Shown: positions 8,136-16,232, counted from the first letter of the stretch. The stretch is DNA of 35,497 bases from Myxococcales bacterium (GCA_023954815.1 JAGSHB010000053.1:1-35497); one strand, 5' to 3'. Numbers and translations are program-made. The notes: a model not told the origin generated them from the sequence alone.

Positions 8136-10187
8136 CTACGCCGCGTATCGTTTCAATCGGGACGCGGTGCGAATGTCGTCTTTCATCCGCGGAACGGCGC
8201 GCTTGAGACCACGGATGGCCTCTCGACCCTGCTGGATCTCGGCACCACTCGCCTTTTCGGCTTTTCCCCCGCCAAATAGGCCTTTCAGCCGCCCCCAGAA
8301 CTTGCCAACGGCGCCGTCTACGTCGATTTCGTGGCCACCGATGTTGAGGTTCAACTCGCCAGCAGACAGGTCGATGTCGACACCGAGCTGCGCCTCTTCA
8401 GGCAAGGTCACGGTCGTGTCGCCAATGCGAATCTCGGTGCCGGAGAGGTCCAAGCCGAGGTCCAACTCGCCATCGGAGACATCCACTTCTGCGTGGGCGT
8501 CAGCTTCGACGTGCAACGCCAATTCGGGGATCTCGATCTCCTCGCCGAGCACATTGAGGGTGGCGTTGGACAGGCTCCGGTCGTGGGTATAGCCAGCCAC
8601 AGACGCGCTGGCCTGGCCCTTGCGAAAGTCCCACGCTGCCCGCGCTTCGTCGACGGAATGACTGGCGTGCAAGTCGCCTTGCGCGCCGAGCAGCGTCTGG
8701 CCACCGGCGCCGATTTGCGCCCGTGCACCCTTGAGGTCGTGCTCCACCACGTGGCCGTTGTCGATGGCAGCCTGGCCAGAGATGAGGTTGGTATCGAGGG
8801 CCACCCGATCCGCACCGACCGCGCCGATCGTGGCTTGGTCGACGCCCGCCGAGAGCTGCGTTCCGCCAGCTGTTTGGTGGCTTACATCCAGGCCAGATAG
8901 GGCCGCATGGGTGTAATCAACTCCGCCGCTGGCCGATACGCCATCCTTGCCGAGGGAAAATGATCCGTCCTTGACGGCGAGCTCGTGTACGCGCAGCGCG
9001 TCCAAGCTGGCGTTGCCCTGGGCACCACCTGAGCCGCTCCAATTTGCCTGGGCGTTTTCCAGCCCGGTGTTGAGCCAGTTGACCTCGGCAGCCTTGGCGT
9101 CGATGCCGCCGAGACCCATGTTGAACGCGGCATCACGGACGCCGACCTCGTGTACGTTGAGGTTGTCGACGCCGCCAGCGAACTTTGCGCTGTCGCCGAT
9201 GCCGACGCTGCCGCCCACATGGTCTGCCTGCAGGTTGTTGAAGTCGACGCTGCCCGCGCTGGCGTGCATACCCTGGCCATCGACCGACCAGTCCGCGTTG
9301 CCGACATGGGTATCGTGGATGCTGAGCTGCTCCGCTGCGAGCGCCGCCTGGGCATGCTTGCCTTTGACGCCCATGGCGAGGTGGTCGGCGCCGAGGTTTT
9401 CAAAGTGCACATTGTCGGCGTGGGCCCGTGCGCCGCTTTTGTCGGCCTGGAAAGAGGCGCCGTCTACATCGAGGTCGTGAATCTGCAGGCCGCTGGCATT
9501 GAGCCCCGCGCTGCGGCCCGAATCGCTGCTGGCGGAGAGATCCACCTGGTCGGCGGCGACGTTGGTGAACCCGACGTGACCGGCCTTGGCGTCCAAGCCG
9601 CGGTTGCCCAGGTGGAAGCTCGCGTCATTGACCTCCGTGGCGTGCACCGCGAGGTTTTGGGCACCCACCCCGGCGCGCCTGGTCTTGGCGTGTGCGGAGG
9701 CTTGTAGGTCGCTCGCCCCAGCGTTGAGCCAGGACACCTTCTCGGCGTTGGCGTTGAGCCCAGACCGGCCCAGGGAGACGTCTGCGTTGTGGACGTCTGC
9801 GTGATGGATCTTTGCGTCCGAGGCGGCCATTCCGGCGCCCAATCCGCTGGGTTTGTGCGCGACGCTCGCGCTGACTTGCTCGGCCGCTGCCTTGTGGACA
9901 CCGACGTGCCCGGCATGCAGCCCGACACCCCCGTCGGCGCTGCGCCCGGCCTTGGCTCCGCCCACGCCAACGTGCAGGGCCTCCGGCGTCTTGACCGCGG
10001 CGTGGCCTTGCACATCGCCTGTCCGTTTGGCGACGGCGCCGCCCTCCGGTGACAGCATCGCGCGCCCGGCGTCATAGCTTTGGCCCCTGAGCATGCTCCG
10101 CAAACGCGAGAAGAGCCCACCACCGCTTGGCTTCGGCTGCTGCCGCTGTTGGCGGCCTCTGCGGCTTGCGCGGCGGGAAAAGTCCAA
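8136..10187 (-). CDS. Giant repeat protein with seven 54/55-residue units, no signal peptide
   Basis: A 683-residue protein not matching any family I can name. The first 60 residues are basic and include GQSYDAGRAMLSPEGG. Repeat units begin near residues 71, 127, 181, 236, 290, 345 and 400. Each starts with a [VIL]H-[DEAH] element, then [DN]-x-[SA]-F-x-[LA]-G, a G[LIV]xAxA segment, an aromatic-x-N motif (WLNAG, FTNV, FENL, FNNL, WLNTG) and ADxV/L. The regular period and Ala/Gly/His/Asn/Asp bias suggest a beta-solenoid or adhesin-like rod (inference). The C-terminal 200 residues carry further beta-rich repeats (EIEIPELALHVEAD, LDLGLDLSGTEIRI), a GKFWGRLKGLFGGG segment and a basic end. There is no signal peptide; export would need a dedicated system. 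The start is TTG, supported by GGAG 6 nt upstream. First gene of its cluster. Confidence 0.75.
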   Translation of the reverse strand: MDFSRRASRRGRQQRQQPKPSGGGLFSRLRSMLRGQSYDAGRAMLSPEGGAVAKRTGDVQGHAAVKTPEALHVGVGGAKAGRSADGGVGLHAGHVGVHKAAAEQVSASVAHKPSGLGAGMAASDAKIHHADVHNADVSLGRSGLNANAEKVSWLNAGASDLQASAHAKTRRAGVGAQNLAVHATEVNDASFHLGNRGLDAKAGHVGFTNVAADQVDLSASSDSGRSAGLNASGLQIHDLDVDGASFQADKSGARAHADNVHFENLGADHLAMGVKGKHAQAALAAEQLSIHDTHVGNADWSVDGQGMHASAGSVDFNNLQADHVGGSVGIGDSAKFAGGVDNLNVHEVGVRDAAFNMGLGGIDAKAAEVNWLNTGLENAQANWSGSGGAQGNASLDALRVHELAVKDGSFSLGKDGVSASGGVDYTHAALSGLDVSHQTAGGTQLSAGVDQATIGAVGADRVALDTNLISGQAAIDNGHVVEHDLKGARAQIGAGGQTLLGAQGDLHASHSVDEARAAWDFRKGQASASVAGYTHDRSLSNATLNVLGEEIEIPELALHVEADAHAEVDVSDGELDLGLDLSGTEIRIGDTTVTLPEEAQLGVDIDLSAGELNLNIGGHEIDVDGAVGKFWGRLKGLFGGGKAEKASGAEIQQGREAIRGLKRAVPRMKDDIRTASRLKRYAA
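8823..9977 (-). repeat. Seven protein-level tandem units of about 162-165 bp
   Basis: Seven units in the giant repeat protein, each 54, 55 or 56 codons. They are diverged at the DNA level but aligned by the H-[DEAH] start and the aromatic-x-N motif. The constant spacing shows ancient tandem duplication rather than recent DNA amplification. Confidence 0.7.
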
Positions 10188-10290
10188 GGGATGCTCCGGT
10201 CTGGCGCAGGGTGGCTGTTAGGCGAGGCGGGGTTCGGCAAAGAAGCTGCGCGACAATCGTACGGGGAGCCCATTTAAGCGGGCATGACCG

Positions 10291-10321
10291 ATAGAGCATC
10301 CGAACCCTAACACCCTGTCAA
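10291..10321 (-). promoter_or_regulatory. Possible sigma-70 promoter for the repeat-protein cluster
   Basis: A perfect TTGACA at 10316-10321 (minus strand) is followed 17-19 nt later by only a weak -10 (TGCTCT, GCTCTA or CTCTAT). It lies about 105 bp before the TTG start at 10187. Only the -35 is convincing. Confidence 0.3.
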
Positions 10322-10407
10322 TTGATGTTGTTTGGCAGCCGGCCTATCCCGGGGCATCGAGACCGGATCTGGGGCCGTACGCAAAGCTCAATCGGCGCGA
10401 AATGCCC

Positions 10408-10458
10408 GAAGAAATCGACCATCGCACATCATAACGACTTGTTTAGATGGTCGGCTTC
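10408..10458 (-). terminator. Hairpin, possible terminator of the SDR operon
   Basis: CGACCATC (10416-10423) pairs perfectly with GATGGTCG (10446-10453) across a 22-nt loop, extended by GAAG/CTTC beyond an internal loop. Read on the minus strand it is followed by ATTTCTTC, a poor U-tract, 88 nt after the SDR stop. A terminator or mRNA-stabilising hairpin is plausible; the large loop is against a strong intrinsic terminator. Confidence 0.35.
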
Positions 10459-10545
10459 CTGACGTCATTCGATCTCAAATGACTATCCCGTGCGGGGACC
10501 AGATACCCGGGACGAACGACGATCAGCTTCGCATCAACGCCGCGC

Positions 10546-11361
10546 CTACTGCGCATCGAATTCGGCCTGCTGACTGCGCACCATCATGCGCTCGTACAGC
10601 CGCGGGGTGAACCGCCACAGCCAACGGGAGGCCTTGGCCACCGGGCTCAGCAGCAGCTCCCGCCGATCCGCTTCTGCCGCGGCCAGGATGGCCTTCGCCA
10701 CAAATTCCGGAGTCATCTGTTTGCCGACCGGTTTGCGGTCGCTGTTCATGGCCTCGCCGCTCTTGTCGAGCGCGCTCTTGTCGAGCCCCGTGTCGGTGAA
10801 CGCCGGATAGACCATCAGCACCGAGACGCCGTGGGGGGCCAACTCGGCCCGCAGCGTCGAGAAGAAGCCGCTCATGGCATGTTTGCTGGCCGCGTAGGCC
10901 GTGCGCCCGAGCAGCGGCGCGAAGCCGGCAACCGAGGAGATCGCGATAATCTGGCCCTTGCGTGCGATGAGATCAGACCAGGCCGCCCGGGTGCACCCGA
11001 TTGCGCCGAATAGGTTGACCTCGATGACCTTGGCCAGGACGCGATCTTCTGTGTCGGCGAATAGGCTGCGGTGGGTGATACCGGCGTTGTTGATGAGCAC
11101 GTCGACCCCGCCCCAGCGCTCCTGCACCGCCGAGATGGCCGCAACTCTGGAGTCCGCGTCGCAGACGTTGCAGCTCAGCGCCATGGCCTCGTGCCCGGCC
11201 GCCGTCACCTTGTCAGCTGCCGCTTGGGCCGCCTCCAGATTGAGGTCGAGCAGCGCGACCTTGGCGCCTTTGGCCGCCCACACCTCGCCCAGGGCAGCGC
11301 CAATTCCGCCGCCGCCCCCGGTGATCACCACGACTTTTCCTGAGACGGACCGTTTAGACAC
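10546..11361 (-). CDS. Short-chain dehydrogenase/reductase (SDR)
   Basis: A 271-residue classical SDR catalysing NAD(P)-dependent alcohol/ketone interconversion. It shows the TGGGGGIG cofactor motif (residues 14-21), an Asp at the end of strand 2 (LLDLN, favouring NAD over NADP), NNAG, the catalytic Ser in AISSVAG, and YAASK. The C-terminal RFTPRLYERMMVR resembles membrane-associated SDRs acting on lipophilic substrates (inference). It starts with GTG at 11361, with AGGAG 6 nt upstream, and overlaps the end of the preceding epimerase-like gene by 8 bp, so the two are translated together. Substrate unknown; the ThDP enzyme at the head of the operon suggests a hydroxy-ketone. Confidence 0.88.
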   Translation of the reverse strand: MSKRSVSGKVVVITGGGGGIGAALGEVWAAKGAKVALLDLNLEAAQAAADKVTAAGHEAMALSCNVCDADSRVAAISAVQERWGGVDVLINNAGITHRSLFADTEDRVLAKVIEVNLFGAIGCTRAAWSDLIARKGQIIAISSVAGFAPLLGRTAYAASKHAMSGFFSTLRAELAPHGVSVLMVYPAFTDTGLDKSALDKSGEAMNSDRKPVGKQMTPEFVAKAILAAAEADRRELLLSPVAKASRWLWRFTPRLYERMMVRSQQAEFDAQ

Positions 11362-12454
11362 GACTGCTCCTGTAGCGTTCGAATACCTGCCGCGAAGACC
11401 GAGCAGGACGATAACCGAAGTCGCACTTGAGCGCGGCGTTGTCCAGCACCGGGCGATGCTTCAGGAAGATGATCTGCTCCGGCCCGAGGCCCGTCAGTTG
11501 GCGATCCGACAGCACCTTCAACGCGCGCCGCAGCATGGGCTCGGGGACGGCGACGTAGCGCTTGCCCATCCGAACCGCGACCTCGCGCAGGGTCATGACG
11601 CCGTCGCCGGTCAGGTTAAACGTCCCCACCGCGCCACTGTCGACCCCGTGGAGGATGCTGCCGACCACATCCTCGTCCGCCACGAAGCAGAAGGGGGTGT
11701 CCGAGCCTTTGACGCCGACGACGACCGGCCGCTCAAACATGGCGGTGATCTGGTTATTGACCGTCGGGCCGAGCACGGTTGAGACGCGGAAGACCAGCTG
11801 GCCCAGCGCCGGATGCGCCGTGCGGTAGCGGGCCAACATCTCTTCGACCAAGCGCTTGTGGTAGCTGTAGGCAAACACCTGATTGCCGCGCAGGGGCGCG
11901 TCCTCGTCGAGCAAAGCGGCGTTGTCTGCGTGATAGCCATAGGCCGCGCCGCTGCTGGTGTAGACGAACTGCTTAACGCCGGCTTTCACACAGGCGCTGA
12001 GGACATTTTCGGTGCCGTCGACGTCGATCTCATAGAGCAGCTGCCGACTGTCATCCGGCTTGGGTGTGACCACGGCAGCGAGGTGAATCACCGTGTCGAT
12101 CTGCTCGTCGATGAGCCGCTGAACGAGACCGTTGTCGCGGATGTCCCCCACCTCGTATTGCACGGTCGACAGTCGCTGGTCGGGGAGCCGCAGATCGGTC
12201 GAAATGACCTGCGCCACATTCGCCATTTCCGCCAATGCACTGACCACTTGCCGGCCGACGTAGCCGCCGCCCCCTGTCACCCAAACGCGTCTGCCGGCTT
12301 GCTTTTTCGGGGTTTTGGCGGGTTTTTCGCTTGGCACATCGCGCACTGATGCGAGCTGCACCACCGCCTTCGCTGTCTTTGCCTTCGCTGTCTTTGCCTT
12401 CGCCGTCTTTGCCTTCGCCGTCTTGGCCTTCGCCGTCTTGTCTGTGCTCGCCAT
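11354..12454 (-). CDS. NAD-dependent epimerase/dehydratase-family (extended SDR) protein
   Basis: An extended SDR of 366 residues. The first 55 are a tail with five KTAKA repeats, then a second short basic patch; the tail is likely disordered. The enzyme domain opens with TGGGGYVG (residues 60-67). D-rich STDLRLPD follows strand 2, and DIRD, HLAAV and YTSSGAAYG follow as expected; the catalytic pair is Tyr and Lys in YSYHK. The C-terminal substrate domain has GPTVNNQITAMFERPVVVGVKG. It could be a 3-beta-HSD, sugar epimerase or aldehyde/ketone reductase; context gives no sugar genes, so a small or lipid-like carbonyl substrate seems more likely. GGAGG lies 5 nt before the start. Its stop overlaps the SDR start. 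Confidence 0.82.
   Translation of the reverse strand: MASTDKTAKAKTAKAKTAKAKTAKAKTAKAVVQLASVRDVPSEKPAKTPKKQAGRRVWVTGGGGYVGRQVVSALAEMANVAQVISTDLRLPDQRLSTVQYEVGDIRDNGLVQRLIDEQIDTVIHLAAVVTPKPDDSRQLLYEIDVDGTENVLSACVKAGVKQFVYTSSGAAYGYHADNAALLDEDAPLRGNQVFAYSYHKRLVEEMLARYRTAHPALGQLVFRVSTVLGPTVNNQITAMFERPVVVGVKGSDTPFCFVADEDVVGSILHGVDSGAVGTFNLTGDGVMTLREVAVRMGKRYVAVPEPMLRRALKVLSDRQLTGLGPEQIIFLKHRPVLDNAALKCDFGYRPARSSRQVFERYRSSRV
12366..12440. repeat. Five 15-bp tandem repeats encoding KTAKA
   Basis: Five head-to-tail 15-bp copies of GCCTTCGCYGTCTTK (plus strand), in frame with the N-terminal tail of the epimerase-like protein. The unit is a multiple of three, so slippage alters only tail length. Confidence 0.9.
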
Positions 12455-12494
12455 GGTGTCCTCCGAACGTCAGAGATTGTCTCGCCCTGTGGCC

Positions 12495-14294
12495 TCAGCC
12501 AGCTGGTTCGGCATGCATCGCCTGGAAGGTCCGCAGCTCCGGCGCCCACATATGCGCGACGGGGTCGACGTCCACATGAATCACGGCTGGCTTGCGGGCG
12601 AGCACCGAGCGCACGATGGCGCTGCGCAATCCCGCCGCATCGGCAACGCGCTCACCGTGAGCGCCCATGGCCCGACCCAGCTGGTCGAACTCGATCTCGT
12701 GCAGGTCGGCGTTGATGGTCTCCTCGGGCGAGAGGCTCTTGTTCACCAGGGTCTTGAGCGGCTTGAGCATGAACTGCTGATTCATCTTCACCATGCCCCA
12801 CTGCTTGTCACAGAGGACCACCCAGATGACGTTGGTTTCATTGCGAACGGCCGTCTCGACCTCTTGCTGATGGAAAGCCATAGCGCCGTCGCCGATAACG
12901 CAGACCACTGGGGCGTCCGGCCGTGCGATCTTGGCAGCGACCGCCTGGGAAACCCCCGCGCCGAGCATGCCCATCTTCGGCGTTGTGAGGATGGTGTTGG
13001 GCTTGCGCACCTGCCAGAAGAAGTTGGCCCACACCGCCGTGTTGCCGCCGTCGATGACCAGCACCGCGTCGTCCCCCAGCTCGTCTTGGCAAGTGCCAGC
13101 GACCCTAGATGAGTGCAGCGGCAACGTGTCTTTCTTCAAGTGTTTATCGAGCTGCGCGCGCCGTTTGGCCTTGGCTTTTTCGAGCTTGTCCATCCACTTT
13201 AGCCGGCTGGTCTTGCGCGGGGTCGGGCCCTTGAGCGCCGCGGTCATCGCTTTCATGAACAGCTTGACGTCGGCCTGCACCGCGAGGTCTGCGGGGCGGT
13301 TGTTGCCGAGCACGGCGTCGTCGATGTCCACCTGGATGAGCTGCTGATCTTCGGGCTTGGCCCAGTACGGCGCCTTGCCCCAGAAGTCCGTCTCACCCAG
13401 CCGAGAGCCGAGCACGATGACGAGGTCGGCCTCATTGCGGGCCTGCGTCAGCGGACCGACCAGGCACATGGGCAGGGCATTTGGATGACGCTCATCGACC
13501 ACCGCGCGAGCCGCCCAACTGGTGGTGATCGGCGCGTGCAGGGTCTCCGATAGCGCGACCAACTCGGCGAAGGCACCGGCGTGCAGCACCCCAGAACCGG
13601 CGTGAATCAAGGGCCGCTTGGCCTCCTTGAGCATCTGCACCGCCGTCAAGATCTGCGATGGCGGCACGGCCATGGGTGTCGTCGCGCGGCTCATCCCGGG
13701 GGAACGGAACCACCGCTCGTCGACTTGCACCGAGCCGTTCATCACGCTCTCGGGCACGTCGAGATGCACCAGACCCGGGCGACCGGAAAAGCACGCGCGC
13801 AGGGCACGGCGGGTGAGCTCGGCGAGGCGGTTGACCGAGGGAACCGCGATGGACAGCTTGCTCATCTGGCCGATGACCTGCGTCTGCGGGAAGTACTGAA
13901 ACGTGCCGCCGCGCTCTGGATAGCTGATGCCCGTGCGCCGCGAGCTCGTCACCAGCAGGACACGGTTGCCCTCGGCGTGCTCGACCGCCACACCGGGCAG
14001 CGCGTTGGCGACACCGGGGCCGTTCGACGCCATGCAGACGCCGAGTTTGCCTGTCAGCCGCGCGTAGGCGCCCGCCATGTGCACCGCGCACGTCTCGTGA
14101 CGCGGCGTGGTAAGCGCGATGCCGTTGCGCTCAAACGCCTCGTAAAATCCAAAGTAGGTGCCATCGATGATGCCGAAGACCTGCGCCACGCCCTCCTGTG
14201 CGAGTAGGCGGGTGATGATCTCGCCGCCGTTGATGGTCGGGGTACGGCCCAACTTGGCGCTGAGGTTGGAGAGCTGGCTGGTGTTGGTCGGCAT
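12495..14294 (-). CDS. Acetolactate-synthase-like thiamine-diphosphate enzyme
   Basis: A 599-residue three-domain ThDP enzyme of the acetolactate synthase/2-hydroxyacyl-CoA lyase type, joining or cleaving 2-keto acids and aldehydes. The pyrimidine-binding Glu is E67 in RHETCAVHMAGAYAR, followed by SNGPGVANALPGV. The central domain has PLIHAGSGVLHAGA, and the ThDP motif GDGAM is at 468-472. The position of the second Mg ligand (normally Asn) is Asp496 in LCDKQWG, so the metal site deviates from acetolactate synthase. FAD-binding cannot be judged. The start at 14294 follows AAGGAG by 6 nt; the longer open frame up to 14693 overlaps the TetR gene and is not used. Head of a three-gene operon, divergent from the TetR gene; substrate unknown. 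Confidence 0.82.
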   Translation of the reverse strand: MPTNTSQLSNLSAKLGRTPTINGGEIITRLLAQEGVAQVFGIIDGTYFGFYEAFERNGIALTTPRHETCAVHMAGAYARLTGKLGVCMASNGPGVANALPGVAVEHAEGNRVLLVTSSRRTGISYPERGGTFQYFPQTQVIGQMSKLSIAVPSVNRLAELTRRALRACFSGRPGLVHLDVPESVMNGSVQVDERWFRSPGMSRATTPMAVPPSQILTAVQMLKEAKRPLIHAGSGVLHAGAFAELVALSETLHAPITTSWAARAVVDERHPNALPMCLVGPLTQARNEADLVIVLGSRLGETDFWGKAPYWAKPEDQQLIQVDIDDAVLGNNRPADLAVQADVKLFMKAMTAALKGPTPRKTSRLKWMDKLEKAKAKRRAQLDKHLKKDTLPLHSSRVAGTCQDELGDDAVLVIDGGNTAVWANFFWQVRKPNTILTTPKMGMLGAGVSQAVAAKIARPDAPVVCVIGDGAMAFHQQEVETAVRNETNVIWVVLCDKQWGMVKMNQQFMLKPLKTLVNKSLSPEETINADLHEIEFDQLGRAMGAHGERVADAAGLRSAIVRSVLARKPAVIHVDVDPVAHMWAPELRTFQAMHAEPAG

Positions 14295-14373
14295 GGTGTG
14301 CTCCTTGCGGGTGATTATCCCGTGCGAGGACTCGCCCCGCGTCTCGATGATGTGGGCGTTGTAGCGAAGTTTT

Positions 14374-14425
14374 ACCGATCGGTCAAACCATTTGGTTAAA
14401 CCATGCGGTAAAACCATCTGGTCAA
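14374..14425. promoter_or_regulatory. Tandem operator array: four 13-bp ACC-N4-GGT units
   Basis: ACC-N4-GGT inverted units begin at 14374, 14387, 14400 and 14413, exactly 13 bp apart, and are joined by NAA spacers, so GGT-N3-ACC inverted pairs alternate with them. A degraded fifth copy follows at 14426. ACC-N4-GGT is the core of many TetR-family operators. It sits 80 bp before the ThDP-enzyme ATG and 120 bp before the TetR ATG, consistent with control of both and autoregulation. Confidence 0.72.
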
Positions 14426-14544
14426 ATTGGTTGCGGATGGGGTAGATCCCACGCAGGCTGGCGTTGACGGGGCGCACAGATGTCGCGATCTCCCTGCCGC
14501 CGCTTTTCAAAATCAGCCCGCAAATCCGCGGCTGGAGCGCAAAA

Positions 14545-15186
14545 ATGGCTGTACAATCGAAGACCAACAGGAAGGCCGTCGACCATGAAGGCCGGCAAGC
14601 GCGCATCCTCGACGCGGCTGATGCGGTCTTCGGTGAGCAGGGGTTCGACGGCGCGAGCGCCCGTGACGTTGCCGAGCGTGCAGGCGTCAACAAGGCGCTG
14701 ATCTTCTACTACTTCCGCAGCAAGGACGGTCTCTTCGAGAAGGTCCTCGAGCGCTACTACGACGCCCACGCCATCGCCTTGCAGCACGCATTTTCTGGTG
14801 GCGGATCGGTCGCTGAGCGTCTGCATCGGCTCATCGATGCCTACGTGGACTACATCGACGCCAACCGTCGCTGGCCGCGGCTGGTTCAGGGCCAGGTCTG
14901 TGGGTCAGGTGGCCATCTGGAGCTCATCGCTCGCAATCTCGCGCCGATGTATTCCTGGGTCGAAGCGGCCCTCGGCGAGGTCGCGCCCGCGTCGGGACCG
15001 TTAGCGGCGCGGCAGTTCTTCCTGACGTTCTCGGGGGCGGTGATCAACTACTTCACCTACGCGCCCGTGCTCGCCGAGCTGTGGCCCGAAGATCCGGTCT
15101 CTGCCGAAGCTGTGCAAGAGCGCCGCGCTCACCTGCACTGGCTGATCGACGTGATCTTGGCCGAGTTGGGGCGCACCGGAGATTAG
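14545..15186 (+). CDS. TetR-family transcriptional regulator
   Basis: A 213-residue regulator. The N-terminal helix-turn-helix (residues about 18-63) reads ILDAADAVFGEQGF, then ASARDVAERAGVNKALIFYYFRSKDGLF, the diagnostic TetR_N pattern. The C-terminal all-helical ligand domain has YDAHAIALQHAFSGGG and QFFLTFSGAVINYFTYAPVLAELW, similar to AcrR/FadR-type regulators that sense hydrophobic ligands (inference). The ATG at 14545 is preceded by GGAG at a 7-nt gap; an upstream TTG at 14464 gives an unconserved tail and was rejected. It is divergent from the operon it probably represses, with a repeated operator between them. Its end overlaps the selD end by 4 bp on opposite strands. Confidence 0.9.
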   Translation: MAVQSKTNRKAVDHEGRQARILDAADAVFGEQGFDGASARDVAERAGVNKALIFYYFRSKDGLFEKVLERYYDAHAIALQHAFSGGGSVAERLHRLIDAYVDYIDANRRWPRLVQGQVCGSGGHLELIARNLAPMYSWVEAALGEVAPASGPLAARQFFLTFSGAVINYFTYAPVLAELWPEDPVSAEAVQERRAHLHWLIDVILAELGRTGD

Positions 15187-16232
15187 CGAATGACGATACC
15201 CCGGTCGACGCTCACAACAGTGCCGATCACGGCAGCTGCGGGCGTTCCTGCGGCGGTCAGGGCGCTGACAATGGCGTCGCAGGCTTCGGGCGAGACAGCG
15301 GCGAGCAGCCCGCCTGAGGTTTGCGCATCCGCCAACAGCAGCTGCCTAGTCGCGTCATCTGACATGGCGCCAGCAAACCGCACACGCTCGCTGGCAAAGG
15401 TCAGATTGGCCTTGCTCCCGCCGGGGATGGCACCCGCCGTGGCGCAGCGAATCGCCGCATCGATGAGCGGCACCCCGTCGGCCTGAATCTCCGCGCCCAC
15501 ACCGGTCGCGTCGAGCATCTCCAATAAATGCCCGAGCAGACCGAATCCAGTGACATCGGTCAGGGCGGAGACGTCCTTGTGGTGGGCGGCGAAGACCTCG
15601 CCCGCGGTTCGGTTGAGCGTCGCCATCAGCGCGGTCGCGTCGGCGATCTCGTCTGGGGTGGCCAGCTCGCGCTTGATTGCCGTGGTCAGGACGCCGATAC
15701 CCAGCGGCTTGGTCAGGATGAGCTTGTCCCCGGGCTTGGCACCTGAATTGCCCAGGATGCGATCAGGGTGCACATGGCCGACCACCGCCAGCCCATAGAT
15801 GGGCTCTGGTGAGTCGATCGAGTGGCCACCACCGATGACGATCCCGGCCTCGCGCGCGACACGATCGCCGCCCTTCAAAATGTCCGTCAGCACGCTCAGT
15901 GGCAGCTTTTCGCGCGGAAAACCAACGATATTGAGCGCAAGTAGCGGCTTGGCGCCCATGGCCCACACATCGCTCAACGCGTTGGCAGCGGCGATGCGAC
16001 CAAAGTCGAAGGGGTCGTCCACCACCGGCATAAAAAAGTCGGTCGTCACCACGAGCGCAGTGTCATCGCTGGTGCGATAGACCGCCGCATCGTCACGGGT
16101 GGCCGCGCCGATGAGCAGGTTGGGATCGGTAGGTACCGGAAGCTGAGAGAGGACTTGTGCGAGGTCTCCGACCCGCAACTTGCACGCTCAGCCGGCTCCG
16201 TGGCTGTACTGTGTCAGGCGAATCGGTTTCAA
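15183..16232 (-). CDS. selD: Selenide, water dikinase, selenoprotein form (Sec15)
   Basis: SelD makes selenophosphate, the Se donor for selenocysteine and selenouridine, from selenide and ATP. Reading upstream through an in-frame TGA (16188-16190) restores the full family N-terminus MKPIRLTQYSHGAG-U-ACK, with U at the position of the catalytic Cys (Cys17 of E. coli) and K18 corresponding to the essential Lys20. Downstream are DDAAVY, TTDFFMPVVDDPFDFGRIAAANALSDVWAMG, GGGHSIDSPEPIYGL and TDVTGFGLLGH. Total 349 residues, as in E. coli (347). The start is TTG at 16232, preceded by GAAGG and overlapping the RCC1 gene stop (TTGA). A gene caller that treats TGA as stop would start at 16178 and lose the active site. 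No selA, selB or selC in the window. Confidence 0.92.
16158..16190 (-). promoter_or_regulatory. Sec UGA codon and SECIS-like hairpin in selD
   Basis: The UGA occupies 16188-16190. Beginning 10 nt after it, TGCGGGTC pairs with GACC-T-CGCA (8 bp, one bulged U) around a GGA loop; the loop begins 18 nt after UGA. Stem, loop distance and an apical G fit the general bacterial SECIS pattern recognised by SelB. Predicted by eye. Confidence 0.7.

Larger units (their letters stand above)
10188..10545. other. Intergenic region with hairpin and promoter candidate, no gene
   Basis: No convincing reading frame. It separates the end of the SDR operon (transcribed leftwards) from the giant repeat protein gene (also leftwards). 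It contains a long hairpin (10408-10458), an 8-bp palindrome TGACGTCA (10460-10467), and a TTGACA hexamer facing the repeat-protein gene. Confidence 0.5.

Noticed and set aside
14464-14544. TTG-initiated extension of TetR
   Set aside because: No ribosome-binding site and non-conserved residues; ATG 14545 has GGAG.
15183-16178. SelD start at 16178 as a TTG-initiated normal protein
   Set aside because: It would lack the catalytic residue and the conserved YSHGAG segment, which are encoded just upstream through a UGA.
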